From: CAYSWV01 sp964434865
Lineage (GTDB): Bacteria > Cyanobacteriota > Cyanobacteriia > Thermostichales > Thermostichaceae
Assembly: GCA_964434865.1 (NCBI GenBank)
Contig: CAYSWV010000018.1
Span: forward strand, 13,288 to 77,287
Length of the DNA stretch: 64,000 nucleotides
Direction of reading: 5' to 3'
In this document: piece by piece, positions 44,053 through 53,776 of the stretch
How the letters are laid out: every line of letters begins with the position of its first letter
Position numbering within the stretch: the stretch's first letter is position 1
Program-made: the position numbers and the translations under genes
Notes under the pieces: generated by a model
The model's database searches: none
What the model was told of the DNA's origin: nothing
What the model saw: only the letters and a program-made list of their open reading frames with translations

Positions 44053-45121
44053 AGTGGCTCTCCTTGAGTGAACGTTGAGTCGGCAGCAGGCTTTGTAGTA
44101 AGGCACCCCATTCAGCAATATAGGTTTCCCAACAGGTGTGGACGGCCTCTCGCCCATACTGCCCCCACTGCATCAAGGTATCAGCTGGTTGCTGCAGTAC
44201 CGTTTGAATAGCTTGGGCTAGAGCGTCTGGATCATCAGCTGGAACACAAAGTCCACACTGTTGCACTTGTTCTGTCAGGCCATCGACATCAGAGACAATC
44301 ACAGGTCGAGCAGCAGCCTTAGCTTCTAAACAGACATTCCCCCAAGGTTCCCATCGTGATGGAATGACTACCACATCAACAGACTTCAAGAAATGAGGCA
44401 CATCGTCGATCCGACCCATCCACTTAACTTGCGGCAGGTCACGGGCTAAGTGTTTTAAAGCCGCCTCTTGATCACCAACTCCACCCATCCAAACTTCGAC
44501 AGGAGCTTCAGGTATGGTTTGCACAGCCTTGATTAAACTGTCAAACCCTTTTTGCTGACAGAAGCGACCATAAGCAGCCAAAATGAGAGGGCGTTGGGGT
44601 GACTTAGGAGGCACTGTCAAATACGCATGTAGAGGTGGGCATTGCCTGATCACGGCCACCTTTTCTGGATGAACGAGCTGATGCTGTAACATCCACTGGG
44701 CTTGGGCTTGTGAAATAGCAACCACCTGATCAGCTAACCCGTAACATACCTTCAGACTGGTGTGAAACCGGAGCCTAGAGGACACGTTGTAGTGTTCGTA
44801 AGCAGCTGAATACCCATGCTCGTGAATAATGATGGGAGCACGAGGGTTTTTCAGCTTGAGCCGGATTAAATCTACCGCCGTTTTAAATCGGGCAGGCTGA
44901 TGGCAAATAATAATATCTGGAGACAACTGACCTGAGTGTTGAATCGGTTGATCCTCTCGTAAGGCTAGAACCCTAAAATCGAATGTCTGCTGTAGCTGCG
45001 ATTGAATAAGTCCCGTTAAAGTTGATTTCACGCCACCCACTTTACGATCCCAGACAATATGGAGCACCTTGGCCTTGGTGGCACTGGGTTGGGAGAGTGA
45101 CAGGGGCGCTAGAGTCTTCAT
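44045..45121 (-). CDS. GT4-family glycosyltransferase
   Basis: A 358-residue GT-B enzyme. VLHIVWDRKVGGVKSTLTGLI marks the acceptor half, and LILAAYGRFCQQKGFDSLI, GGVGDQEAALKHL and the conserved VVVIPSRWEPWGNVCLEAKAAARPVIVS the donor half. It starts at the ATG that overlaps the stop of the glycoside hydrolase by four bases, and its own stop overlaps the next GT2 start by eight, so the series is translationally coupled. Confidence 0.9.
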   Translation of the reverse strand: MKTLAPLSLSQPSATKAKVLHIVWDRKVGGVKSTLTGLIQSQLQQTFDFRVLALREDQPIQHSGQLSPDIIICHQPARFKTAVDLIRLKLKNPRAPIIIHEHGYSAAYEHYNVSSRLRFHTSLKVCYGLADQVVAISQAQAQWMLQHQLVHPEKVAVIRQCPPLHAYLTVPPKSPQRPLILAAYGRFCQQKGFDSLIKAVQTIPEAPVEVWMGGVGDQEAALKHLARDLPQVKWMGRIDDVPHFLKSVDVVVIPSRWEPWGNVCLEAKAAARPVIVSDVDGLTEQVQQCGLCVPADDPDALAQAIQTVLQQPADTLMQWGQYGREAVHTCWETYIAEWGALLQSLLPTQRSLKESHYD

Positions 45122-46095
45122 AATGTTGGATTCCCCTGGGCGAAAGTCTGGTAGGCAGTGTAGGCAGGTAATGCCATAATCTCATTCGTCTCTTTATCAA
45201 CTTCAAGCAGGCCATACGTCAGAGGATGAATTTGATTGCCCTGAATACTGCGATACCACAATAGGGTTTCAACCCGACTCTGTAGCTCTGGCAATAGAAT
45301 GCTAGTGAAATTAGCCTTATCGAGTTCGCTATTTCCTTTAGTGGGTAATCCCAATTCTGTAATCCAAAGCGGTTTAGTGACACGGCTTTTGAAATCATCA
45401 ACCTGGTTGAGCACACGGCCTGGATTTTTCTGATAGGGATGGATATTCACTCGATCACAATAGTGTTCTAGATCAGCATCAAGCAAGGCCTGCCAGTACT
45501 CAGGCTTAGCGGCGCCACTGGGCCCAGCTGCGATCACCAAGGCCCGACCTGATAAGATCTCATAAGCATCGGCTAGCATTCGGACATAAGCTTCTGGTGA
45601 TCCAGTAAAATACTTGGTTAGATTGGGCTCATTACCCACTTCCCAAGCATCAACCAATTCAGACAAGTAAGATCTTAACCAGTCACAATAGCGCTTGAAG
45701 GCACTCTGATCAGGAACCGCTGCTAATCCCTCAGATCCGGCATGAGCGGGTGTTCCCCAGATCACAAAGGTAATTAAAAATCCCTGCTCCTTGGCATAAT
45801 TCAAGTTAGGGTAGATGTAGTCTAGGTTGTAATCTCTTGGGTTTCGTTCAATAGCGGCCCAGTTGTACCAAACTCGCAGCCATTTGGCACCAGCTTCTTT
45901 GTAATAGGGGACTAAGGCATCACGGCGGGCCGTCCAGTTCATCTCTGTCCCTACATTTAAGCCCAGATAAGGGAACTGAGAGCGCTGTCGGCTAGCAGTA
46001 AAGGTTGCATTGGTACTGGTACTAGATCCAGTACTGGCTCCACAGGCACTGATGAGTCCTCCACCTATGAAGCTAATAGCCGTTCGACGTTTCAT
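45118..46095 (-). CDS. lipoprotein glycoside hydrolase (clan GH-A type)
   Basis: A 325-residue (beta/alpha)8-barrel hydrolase. The start is the ATG at 46095 with GGAGG upstream, giving a lipobox ISAC (Cys18) after a basic KRR leader that may be Tat-like; the frame to 46185 is an artefact. Acid/base Glu156 is in WEVGNEPN and nucleophile Glu247 in LWITELGLPT, both at clan GH-A positions, and KWLRVWYNWAAIE fits GH39/GH5-like proteins. It is anchored in a membrane facing out and would cut the exopolysaccharide or its export intermediates. Start overlaps the wzy stop by four bases. Confidence 0.82.
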   Translation of the reverse strand: MKRRTAISFIGGGLISACGASTGSSTSTNATFTASRQRSQFPYLGLNVGTEMNWTARRDALVPYYKEAGAKWLRVWYNWAAIERNPRDYNLDYIYPNLNYAKEQGFLITFVIWGTPAHAGSEGLAAVPDQSAFKRYCDWLRSYLSELVDAWEVGNEPNLTKYFTGSPEAYVRMLADAYEILSGRALVIAAGPSGAAKPEYWQALLDADLEHYCDRVNIHPYQKNPGRVLNQVDDFKSRVTKPLWITELGLPTKGNSELDKANFTSILLPELQSRVETLLWYRSIQGNQIHPLTYGLLEVDKETNEIMALPAYTAYQTFAQGNPTL

Positions 46096-47534
46096 CGTGT
46101 CTGCCTCCAGTCTAACGTTTTGCGAGTCCATAATCTTTGATCCGCAGTTGATGTTCCTGCCCACCAGGCCCCAAAGCTCTGCCAAGGAGTTGGCTGATCA
46201 AGCACCTCCTGCTTATTGAGCCAAGGTCTAGACTGATAAAAATCCAACTCTTCTACTTGATTCCAACTTGCACCAAGCAGGGCCGCAACAGAAAAGATCG
46301 TGACACTAGCTGCAGAAAGTTCACCACTAACCATCTGAAAGGAGAAGCCAACCCACAGTCCCATACAAGGGGATAAAACAGGAAACCGCCATACCAATCG
46401 CAAAATTGAGAGTGATAGTGCTATCCAGGCCACTAACACCAACCCTGATCCCACCAGTCCTGTGTGATAAAGCGTTGAGAACAATTGGGAGTGTGATCCG
46501 AGGGGGACAGACACAACTTGTGATCGCCCATAGGTACCATAGCCAATCCAAGGCGATTGTAAGAAGGCTTGAAAAGTTTCGCGGTAAAGAGCTAGCCGAC
46601 CGGCTGCTGAATCACTCCGATATTCAAAGAAGTAGCGATAAAGCGCTGTCAAAATAGCGGGAGAAAAAGCAGTCAATAGACTCACTGTCCAGGGCAATAA
46701 TCGGCGACCGACTCGACTATTACTAAGCCCAATTGCCACCATCAATGCCAGCACAATACCAACCTGACCAGCCCGAGCAGCCGCTAACCAAACTGTCACT
46801 AGTCCACCTGCTAGACCGACTCCTTGCCACCCTTTATGACGCTCCAGGAGTGCAGCCATACAGATGATGATACTCATCGTACCGGCCAAAGGTGACCAAT
46901 AGTAAAATGATCTCAATCTAGGTACTGGCTCAAGATTCCAGCCAACATCGTCCAGGCCATAAAGGCCAGCCTCAAAAAAAACTTTAGCTGGCATAGAAGG
47001 AATCAAAGTTGTGATCAGGCTTTTTGTCCTCACAATAGTCCCAGTCATGGCAATGTGAGTTTCACCCAAAATGACCGCTAGTAACTGCATGAGTCCTACC
47101 ACACACAAAGCCCTGACAACAACCTGGAGCCTAATATTCAGACATCGAGCGGCATACCAAATAGCAACAGTTAGTAGCCAGATCCCAACCACCGAGCCTA
47201 ATGCTGTCACACTACGACCTAGCTCAGCGACACCGATACTTAAGTTATAGACAATAGAAAGTAACCAAACACCTGAGTAAATCAGCCAAAGATGCCAACC
47301 AAAAGGCAACTCAGGGCGGCGAGGTTGTGACCAGCTACGATAAAACAAGTACCACCCTACACAGGGAAAAACCATTAACTGGATCCCTAGAATCCACCAC
47401 ACGGGCACTAAGACTAACGTCCAAAACAGTAAACCTTCTGCTACTAGATCGGGTTGGTTGAGGGCTTGATAGGCTTGAGGTTTAACGATCCGAGACGACC
47501 TTGTGATCGAAATAGGGATGGTAGCGGAGTTCAT
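46092..47534 (-). CDS. wzy: Wzy-type O-antigen/exopolysaccharide polymerase
   Basis: A 480-residue polytopic membrane protein with about 10-12 hydrophobic spans and the Wzy_C periplasmic loop (YRETFQAFLQSPWIGYGTYG, SHSQLFSTLYHTGLVGSGLVLV). It joins flipped repeat units on the outer face of the membrane. It overlaps the co-polymerase gene by ATGA and the glycoside hydrolase by four bases, so polymerase, length control and hydrolase are made together. Confidence 0.88.
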   Translation of the reverse strand: MNSATIPISITRSSRIVKPQAYQALNQPDLVAEGLLFWTLVLVPVWWILGIQLMVFPCVGWYLFYRSWSQPRRPELPFGWHLWLIYSGVWLLSIVYNLSIGVAELGRSVTALGSVVGIWLLTVAIWYAARCLNIRLQVVVRALCVVGLMQLLAVILGETHIAMTGTIVRTKSLITTLIPSMPAKVFFEAGLYGLDDVGWNLEPVPRLRSFYYWSPLAGTMSIIICMAALLERHKGWQGVGLAGGLVTVWLAAARAGQVGIVLALMVAIGLSNSRVGRRLLPWTVSLLTAFSPAILTALYRYFFEYRSDSAAGRLALYRETFQAFLQSPWIGYGTYGRSQVVSVPLGSHSQLFSTLYHTGLVGSGLVLVAWIALSLSILRLVWRFPVLSPCMGLWVGFSFQMVSGELSAASVTIFSVAALLGASWNQVEELDFYQSRPWLNKQEVLDQPTPWQSFGAWWAGTSTADQRLWTRKTLDWRQTR

Positions 47535-49648
47535 TGGGATCCTCCTGGGAGCAAGGTCTCATCTCCGGGTGATTGCAGCTGAGTTCCGACTGATCTCAGT
47601 AAGGCTTGAGACTGGCCTGGGCTTTCAAGAATCACCTGACCTAATAGACGGGTTTCCCAATTTTGGATAGCGGCGGCGGCGGCTGTGGCTCCCTTACGAC
47701 CCAGCATAGGTGGAGAGGATACCCAGATCATGCCGTCTGACATAGAGGCTAATAAGGTGGCAGCTGCACCCTGCTCTAACGGAGGACTATCAATCACAAT
47801 CAGGTCATACTTTTTACGAAGCCGATCTAACAATTGGGACCACTTTTTGTAAAACAGGAGTGTGGTAGCTACGTGATACATCAAAATATCGAACCCTTGT
47901 AGCCCTGATCGACTAGAGTTAGCCAAAATATCATCTAAAGTAGGTAATTGAGTCGATGAGGCAGCCTCAGCCGCAGCAGGTTGAAATCGCTTAAATCGAG
48001 GAGGATCAGATTCGGCCACTTTAGTATCAATCAGTAAAACTCGGCGCCCCGCTTGAGCCTCTAGTAAAGCTAGGTTTTCAGCCACTGTGGCACTGCCTTC
48101 TTGATCAGTCCAACTACAAACCCCGATCACATTGGCATGCCGAGGTAGCATTCGTAAGTGGGCTTGTAATACCTGATAGCGACTGAGGAGGTGCGTGGTC
48201 TCGGCCTGAGTAGCCTGTAAGAGGCGACCTTTTGAGCCAGAAGTAATCACAGCTAAGACTGGAATCGGTAAGCAATCGATCAGATCACCAGGTTCTAGCG
48301 TATTACTAAACAATCGTTTGAGACCCACTAAACCTAACGTTACCGCTAAGCTAACAACGGTAGCCATGGCATAGAGGACATCACGCTGCGGCGCAATTGG
48401 AGAGCGATTCAGTCTAGCGGGTTCAATAACTCTGACATTCCCTAGGCTTTGTTGTTCAATCAATTGGCTAGCAGTCAAGCGATCAGCAAAGGCTAGAAAC
48501 GTTTGTTCAGCTTTATCAACCTCAGTCCTGAGGCGACTATGCTGTTTAATCAGTTCGGGTAATTGATCCAGACGCTGAGTAAAGGCACCTAATTGCAGAG
48601 TTAATTGATTTAAGCGAGCTTCTTGTGCACCCCGATCCACTTCCAGATTAAACCATTCTTCAACTAAGTTCCGCCGCACAGGGTCTAACGTGAGATCAAC
48701 TGCCTCCACTTGCTCACCTAGGAGACTAGCCTGAGTTTGATCCAGCATGGCTTGAATCTGATCCCGTTTATCCACAGCAGCTAGCACTTGAGGATTCGCT
48801 TCTGTATAACGAGATCGTAAGTTAGCCAAGGTGGCCTCTGCATCTAGCAGCTCATTCCGTAGCCTCTGGTAGGCTGGATCTTGGAGTAACCCAGCGACTC
48901 GCAAAGCGGAGGTCAAATTAGCTGGTAGTTGGCTTTTTAAACTATCAATTTTCTGGGTTGTAAAGCTGAGATCAGCTTGGATGTCATTGATCCGGCGTTG
49001 GAGTTGGTTCACCGCTTCACTACTATTTTGAATCTCTGATGAGGTTCCCAAGAAGGTATACTGATTTTGAAACGCTTGCAGTTGATCTTGCGCAGTCCGC
49101 AACTCCTCTTCTAGTGAGGGCAACCGTTCCTCCAAGAACTGCCGAGCTGTTGAAGCCTTCTGCCGATTACCGGCCAGGTTTTCTTCAATATAGAGATCGG
49201 TGACAGCTTCAACAACTTGCTGAGACTTCTCAGGAGATTCAGATTGATAACGAATTTGAATCACATCAGTACCTGAGATCGTATTGGCCGAAAAACCACT
49301 GTAGGGGGCCTTTAGATCAGCTGCTTTCATAGCTCGGTTGAATAAGGCTCGGGATTTAACCAAGGCAAGTTGGTTGCTAATGGGATTAGCTCGAAATCCA
49401 ATGGCATCTAGGCGCCCAATACCTGCTGGAGCTGACACAGCAGAGACTAGCTTTTCTGTACTCTGTTGTGACTCAATTAGAATCTCAGCCCGGGATTGAT
49501 AGACTGACGGAATCTGGCGAATTTGATAGATTGCTGCTCCCATAAAGAGTGGAAGAGTTAGCAGACCGATCCATCGTTCCCGCCATAGCGCTTGTCCAAT
49601 GCGTTGAGGTAGAGGTTTCCGGTTAAAGTAATGGTAGGTATGAGCCAT
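47531..49648 (-). CDS. polysaccharide co-polymerase (Wzz domain) with degenerate BY-kinase domain
   Basis: A 705-residue Wzc/GumC-like protein that sets chain length and contacts the export channel. The Wzz region starts after TM1 (about 28-45); a long coiled coil spans roughly 165-420; TM2 lies near 430-450; the C-terminal half is a bacterial tyrosine-kinase fold. The P-loop reads DQEGSAT at residues 515-521 where active kinases have GEGKS/T: Lys519 is Ser. Walker A' VLLIDTKVA has lost the usual D-x-R, and the Tyr-rich tail is absent (the end is LLPGGSQ). YDLIVIDSPP remains. ATP binding and autophosphorylation are therefore probably lost. Confidence 0.88.
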   Translation of the reverse strand: MAHTYHYFNRKPLPQRIGQALWRERWIGLLTLPLFMGAAIYQIRQIPSVYQSRAEILIESQQSTEKLVSAVSAPAGIGRLDAIGFRANPISNQLALVKSRALFNRAMKAADLKAPYSGFSANTISGTDVIQIRYQSESPEKSQQVVEAVTDLYIEENLAGNRQKASTARQFLEERLPSLEEELRTAQDQLQAFQNQYTFLGTSSEIQNSSEAVNQLQRRINDIQADLSFTTQKIDSLKSQLPANLTSALRVAGLLQDPAYQRLRNELLDAEATLANLRSRYTEANPQVLAAVDKRDQIQAMLDQTQASLLGEQVEAVDLTLDPVRRNLVEEWFNLEVDRGAQEARLNQLTLQLGAFTQRLDQLPELIKQHSRLRTEVDKAEQTFLAFADRLTASQLIEQQSLGNVRVIEPARLNRSPIAPQRDVLYAMATVVSLAVTLGLVGLKRLFSNTLEPGDLIDCLPIPVLAVITSGSKGRLLQATQAETTHLLSRYQVLQAHLRMLPRHANVIGVCSWTDQEGSATVAENLALLEAQAGRRVLLIDTKVAESDPPRFKRFQPAAAEAASSTQLPTLDDILANSSRSGLQGFDILMYHVATTLLFYKKWSQLLDRLRKKYDLIVIDSPPLEQGAAATLLASMSDGMIWVSSPPMLGRKGATAAAAAIQNWETRLLGQVILESPGQSQALLRSVGTQLQSPGDETLLPGGSQ

Positions 49649-49662
49649 TAGCTTGCTCCATC

Positions 49663-49706
49663 CTTAAACAATTGGGCTTAAACAATTGGGCTTAAACAAA
49701 ATTGCG
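49663..49706 (-). repeat. 14-bp tandem repeat CTTAAACAATTGGG
   Basis: Two perfect copies (49663-49676, 49677-49690) and a third imperfect one (49691-49706) fill the short gap between the GT2 stop and the co-polymerase start. Slippage origin is likely; the effect on the co-polymerase leader is unknown. Confidence 0.7.
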
Positions 49707-49720
49707 CTTTAAATTACTGC

Positions 49721-50770
49721 TTACTTACTCTCAACTTTGGTAGTCAATTGGGGCCGCTGCCATTGGAACCATTGCGAGACTAGCCGTAAACCCAGTCGAC
49801 GTATGGCTTCAAAAAGGGGGGCGGGTGTAATAGCCTGGAACCCAATTGCAGCAAAGGTAATTAGAGCACGCTGATCACGCCATAAGACCGCAGGTGAGTG
49901 TTGTAAAGCCAGCCGCGCATGATACCAGGCTTTGGCATAATGACTTGCCATGAAGGCAGCACGGGCCATCCAGCGATGGGTGCAGGCTAAAACTAGAGGT
50001 CGTAGGCGAGCTACACTGGCAGGAGCATAGAGAGCAATCTGTTGCAAAAACACTTCAACACCTTGAAGCATACGCTCTGTATCAGCAGTCAGGCTGTTAG
50101 AGTGCATACGATACTCAGTCAGAATGTCTGGGACATATTGAAACTGATGACCAGCATGACTTAATCGGACCCAAAGTTCATGATCAACCATGCGCTTCAG
50201 ATTTTCATCAAAACCCCCGTAAGTCTCTAGTACACTTCGTTTCACAACCGAGGTACTACCATTACCCAAGTAATTTTTTAATAACAACCTCTCTGGTGTT
50301 AGGGGTTTATCGGTCCATGCCATGTGTAACCCAGTTCGTTGACCCATGGCATCGATAAAGACAGCGCAGTCGTAGGTGACTGAAAGTGATCGGTCTACAT
50401 CAATGGACTGCTCTTGGCCATAATGTTCGATAATACGACGGTGAGCAGCTAACTTTTCAGGGCACCACCGATCATCAGCATCTAAGAAGGCAACCCACTG
50501 CCCACCAGCTACCCGGATACCCGTATTACGAGCTGCTGCCAAGCCTCCATTAGCCCTTTGAACTAGCCGCAGTCGTTGATCTGACTGATAATGCAGGACT
50601 CGAGCTGCCGTATCATCCGTTGAGCCATCGTCAACCACGATCAGTTCCAGGTCAGGATCAGTTTGGGCCAAGACAGACTCAATACACTCTGCAATATAGT
50701 CAGCAGCATTGTAAGCTGGGACCACGACACTAAAGAAAGGAGCATCAGCTTTAGGAGACTGAAGAAACAT
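49721..50770 (-). CDS. GT2-family glycosyltransferase
   Basis: A 349-residue GT-A enzyme. The start chosen is the ATG at 50770, with GAGG six bases upstream; it overlaps the previous stop by 20 bases, while the frame to 50845 would overlap by 95. The protein opens near FFSVVVPAYNAADYIAECI, with VDDGSTDDTA, AARNTGIRVAGGQWVAFLDADDRW (DxD) and a helical C-terminus. One more sugar-adding step of the repeat unit. Confidence 0.9.
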   Translation of the reverse strand: MFLQSPKADAPFFSVVVPAYNAADYIAECIESVLAQTDPDLELIVVDDGSTDDTAARVLHYQSDQRLRLVQRANGGLAAARNTGIRVAGGQWVAFLDADDRWCPEKLAAHRRIIEHYGQEQSIDVDRSLSVTYDCAVFIDAMGQRTGLHMAWTDKPLTPERLLLKNYLGNGSTSVVKRSVLETYGGFDENLKRMVDHELWVRLSHAGHQFQYVPDILTEYRMHSNSLTADTERMLQGVEVFLQQIALYAPASVARLRPLVLACTHRWMARAAFMASHYAKAWYHARLALQHSPAVLWRDQRALITFAAIGFQAITPAPLFEAIRRLGLRLVSQWFQWQRPQLTTKVESK

Positions 50771-51839
50771 AAGGAGCCTCATAGCAGGATGGGTTGGAAC
50801 ATAGCTCAAAATACAGCTCTTGATATTGATCCCAAGTCCGTTCAAAAGACCAATAACGGTGATAGTCTTGCTGAGCTTGGTGGCCTAGGGTGCTTCTTAA
50901 GTCTGGATCGTGAAGCAAGCTGGCTAGATGTTGAGCTAAAGCAGCAGCAGCAGCAGGGGGACAAACCCATCCATTTTCACCGTGGCGAATAACATCTAAG
51001 TTGCCATCAACAGCTGATACTAAACAAGGCAGGCCCATGGCCATCGCTTCTAATAGGGATAGTGGTAGCCCTTCAAAGAGGGACGGTAAGACAAAGACAC
51101 TAGCCAGGGTTAACCATTCAGCAATGTCAGTTGTATGCCCTAACCAAATAATGGTGTCGTTGATGCCTAGGTCAATGGCTTGTAACTGGAGGGATAACTG
51201 TAGATCACCTGAGCCAGCAAAGACAAAAGCCCACTGCTGTCGAAGATTTTCAGGGAGCTGAGCAATGGCTTGCAGTAAATAGGTGTGGCCTTTTTGAGGA
51301 GATAAGCGAGCTACTGTGACGCACAGATCACGAGATCGGAGATGACTGGGGATCTGGTCTTGTAGTTGGTGCAGTCGCTGTAAGCTAGGTAAAGGTTGAT
51401 GAACCCCATTGGGAATATAACGACGTCGGGCCGCTGCTACCTTAAAAAACGTGGCATGGTGATGGTCCATCGTTTGGGAGCAGGCCACAACTCGATCGGC
51501 TAAGAGTGTTAATCGGGGATGGGTGGTATATAAAGTATGGTTCGTCTGGACACTAGGCGGACGATGCGGAATACCTCTTAACAGCAGTGAGCAGTATCGA
51601 TCATGAACATGCACCAAATCATAGACATTGGCTTGCAAGCGCTGCCAGAATCGGAACCAATCTAGAAACTTATGACCTGTAAAAAAGAGTTCGCCAGCAC
51701 CCTGAAATAGTGATCGTTGGGGTAATAAAATATCAACCTCATGACCTGATTGCCGGGCTGCTGTAGCCAGATCTTGAACCACTTGGAGTGATCCCCCACC
51801 TGTTTGGCAGTGGTAGAGTGTTTGTAAAATCCGCATCAT
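50751..51839 (-). CDS. GT4-family glycosyltransferase
   Basis: A 362-residue GT-B enzyme. MRILQTLYHCQTGGGSLQVVQDLA opens the acceptor half; VTVARLSPQKGHTYLLQAI, FAGSGDLQLSLQLQ, and the EX7E region VFVLPSLFEGLPLSLLEAMAMGLPCLVS form the donor half. It lies nine bases downstream of the WecG/TagA gene. Confidence 0.9.
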   Translation of the reverse strand: MMRILQTLYHCQTGGGSLQVVQDLATAARQSGHEVDILLPQRSLFQGAGELFFTGHKFLDWFRFWQRLQANVYDLVHVHDRYCSLLLRGIPHRPPSVQTNHTLYTTHPRLTLLADRVVACSQTMDHHHATFFKVAAARRRYIPNGVHQPLPSLQRLHQLQDQIPSHLRSRDLCVTVARLSPQKGHTYLLQAIAQLPENLRQQWAFVFAGSGDLQLSLQLQAIDLGINDTIIWLGHTTDIAEWLTLASVFVLPSLFEGLPLSLLEAMAMGLPCLVSAVDGNLDVIRHGENGWVCPPAAAAALAQHLASLLHDPDLRSTLGHQAQQDYHRYWSFERTWDQYQELYFELCSNPSCYEAPYVSSVS

Positions 51840-51848
51840 GGTGACCCA

Positions 51849-52718
51849 TTATTTAGCTAACAACACTTCTGGTTTCAAGATCTCAGACTTCTGAACTGAC
51901 TCCTCTAACTTGACCGAACTCCCCATGGCCTTAGCCAGAGCCAAACTCAAAAATAGAGCCGGGTTGCCAAGGAGGTAACGGCTAGCTAGTCGACCTGGTT
52001 CTCGTTGCAACCGATACAACCATTCCAGTCCCAAATCAGAAATCCACTTCGGACAATCAGGAACTAACCCGGCTAGTCGATCAATAATGGCTCCGCCTGC
52101 CATCAGAACAGTAGCATTGACTCGATGCTGATAGCGGGCTAGCCATTGCTCTTGCCGGGGCATCCCCATCCCAACAATTAAAATATGGGGCCTAAGTTGA
52201 TTAATCTGATAAATGACTTGGTCATTAACTTTGGAATCATCCAAGGAAAAATAGCCATGATGGCCTGCAATGGCTAGATTAGGAAACTGACTCTGCTGAT
52301 TAACGACAGCTTGTTGAACCACTTCAGGCTGGCCACCTAACAAGAATACTGAAAAACCATATAGGTTGCAGTAAGTTAGTAACCGAGGCATCAGTAAAGT
52401 GTAAGAAGCTCGGTAATGGTGAGGTAACTTAATCCCCATAAACTGGAGGGCCTTCAAGATGCCAATGCTATCACAATGAGCAATATCAGCTGATTGTAAA
52501 AAATCGTGAAACCAAGGCAATTGCATGGTGAGATTAAATCCATGCACATTGTAGTGAGTAACTAGCAGTCGCTGGTTGGTAGCTGCAGCTGCACAAATAG
52601 ATGCAACAATACTGGGTACTGTCATGCAAGTCAGCCGTCGCCCCAACAACGATACTGTTATGGCAGGTAGGTTTTCCATATCTGATCGGACATGGTACGG
52701 TGCATGTTTTAAACCCAT
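51849..52718 (-). CDS. WecG/TagA/CpsF-family glycosyltransferase
   Basis: About 289 residues from the ATG at 52718; an ATG at 52679 is equally possible, and neither has a good ribosome site. The family pattern is clear: VSLLGRRLTCMTVPSIV, THYNVHGFNL, DIAHCDSIGILKA, FSVFLLGGQPEVVQQA, and the signature PHILIVGMGMPRQEQWL followed by GGAIIDRLAG. It would transfer a HexNAc or ManNA(c)A-type sugar to the lipid-linked intermediate. It is the first gene of the - arm. Confidence 0.88.
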   Translation of the reverse strand: MGLKHAPYHVRSDMENLPAITVSLLGRRLTCMTVPSIVASICAAAATNQRLLVTHYNVHGFNLTMQLPWFHDFLQSADIAHCDSIGILKALQFMGIKLPHHYRASYTLLMPRLLTYCNLYGFSVFLLGGQPEVVQQAVVNQQSQFPNLAIAGHHGYFSLDDSKVNDQVIYQINQLRPHILIVGMGMPRQEQWLARYQHRVNATVLMAGGAIIDRLAGLVPDCPKWISDLGLEWLYRLQREPGRLASRYLLGNPALFLSLALAKAMGSSVKLEESVQKSEILKPEVLLAK

Positions 52719-53752
52719 GGTATTTACCCAAATACTCTTACAATCCTGATTCCAGAGGCCCTTCGGTTTCAATCAACCCGTTGAATCTCTTCTGCCCTGA
52801 TCTGCTCAAAAGTTTAGAACTTCATCCACAACATTTAAACTTGTGAACTAAACTTGTGAATCGCCTTACACCCCAGACTCTCAGGCAGGTAGCCTGCGGA
52901 TTCACGAAAGCTACGTAGCTCTACCAGAACTACACAACTTTACCCGGAACCATATAGGAAGATCTCTGAAGGCTTCTGAGACAGATTTGCAAAAGCTTAA
53001 AAGCCTATAGCCGACTCAATGCTCAGAGACACTATAGATGAAGAACTATGTAGGCGTCAACAATAAATCCAAATTCAGTATATTCAACATCAAAATCCTT
53101 TTTTTTACACTTTTTGGAATTGATCAAACTAGCTAAACCAGAAACGTCTTGCTGAAATAACCTTAGCTATTCAGAAACACGGTGATGAAAGGGCCAAACA
53201 GGCTAGAAGCTGAGCAATTCTACTTATCCAAACCTAACATCAACAAGAAATCTACTGAAATACTCTCTCTTAGTGATCTGTAGCCCGAGATAATGTTTAA
53301 CTAATCCGCAGAAATCAGTAGATCATAGTTTTTGCGCTAAATTGAAATTATCCGTATAATCACTTGGCTGATCGTTGAGTTTATGTAGTTTGTCTTACTC
53401 TAAAGGGTTTAGGGTTAAATTGAGGTTGAACCAACATTATTGATTACATTGAATTGGTTTCACCTAACACAGTCTTGCTCCCAAATCTGGGAGATACTAG
53501 AGCCATTCTAAGTAACACCGTATTTTTCGGTAGATTTCTAGATCGGTAATAAACATTGACCTTTGCGAGGCTAGTGCTATTAGAAAACCCGACATATTGC
53601 TTAATCAAAAGGTGCATGCTACTGTATGAAGCATCGATGAAGGCGGTGACTATTGCTTGTTCTCTACACAAAGATTCAAGCAAACTCGTCTTAAGTAATG
53701 GATTCAAACTATTGACTTAACTGACGGACGAGAGTGGTGTAGACCAGTAAAC
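52719..53752. other. 1-kb divergent intergenic region of the polysaccharide locus
   Basis: No convincing gene. It separates the - arm (WecG) from the + arm (sugar transferase) and must hold the promoters of both. Features seen: a 12-bp direct repeat at 52836-52860, an AT-rich stretch with a T-run near 53097-53108, and TTGACT at 53712-53717 without a clear -10. An 87-codon - frame at 53444-53707 has no ribosome site or recognisable product. Confidence 0.5.
52836..52860 (-). repeat. 12-bp direct repeat TAAACTTGTGAA x2
   Basis: Two perfect copies (52836-52847, 52849-52860) lie one base apart, so they recur every 13 bases, about 120 bases upstream of the WecG start. Side-by-side half-sites with such spacing are typical of operators for the - arm promoter, but this is only inferred. 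Confidence 0.5.
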
Positions 53753-53776
53753 GTGGCTCCATTCATGGGTGAGCAC

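Noticed and set aside
53444..53707. 87-codon - strand frame in the divergent polysaccharide intergenic region
   Set aside because: No ribosome site, no recognisable motif, composition as for intergenic DNA; left out as a gene.
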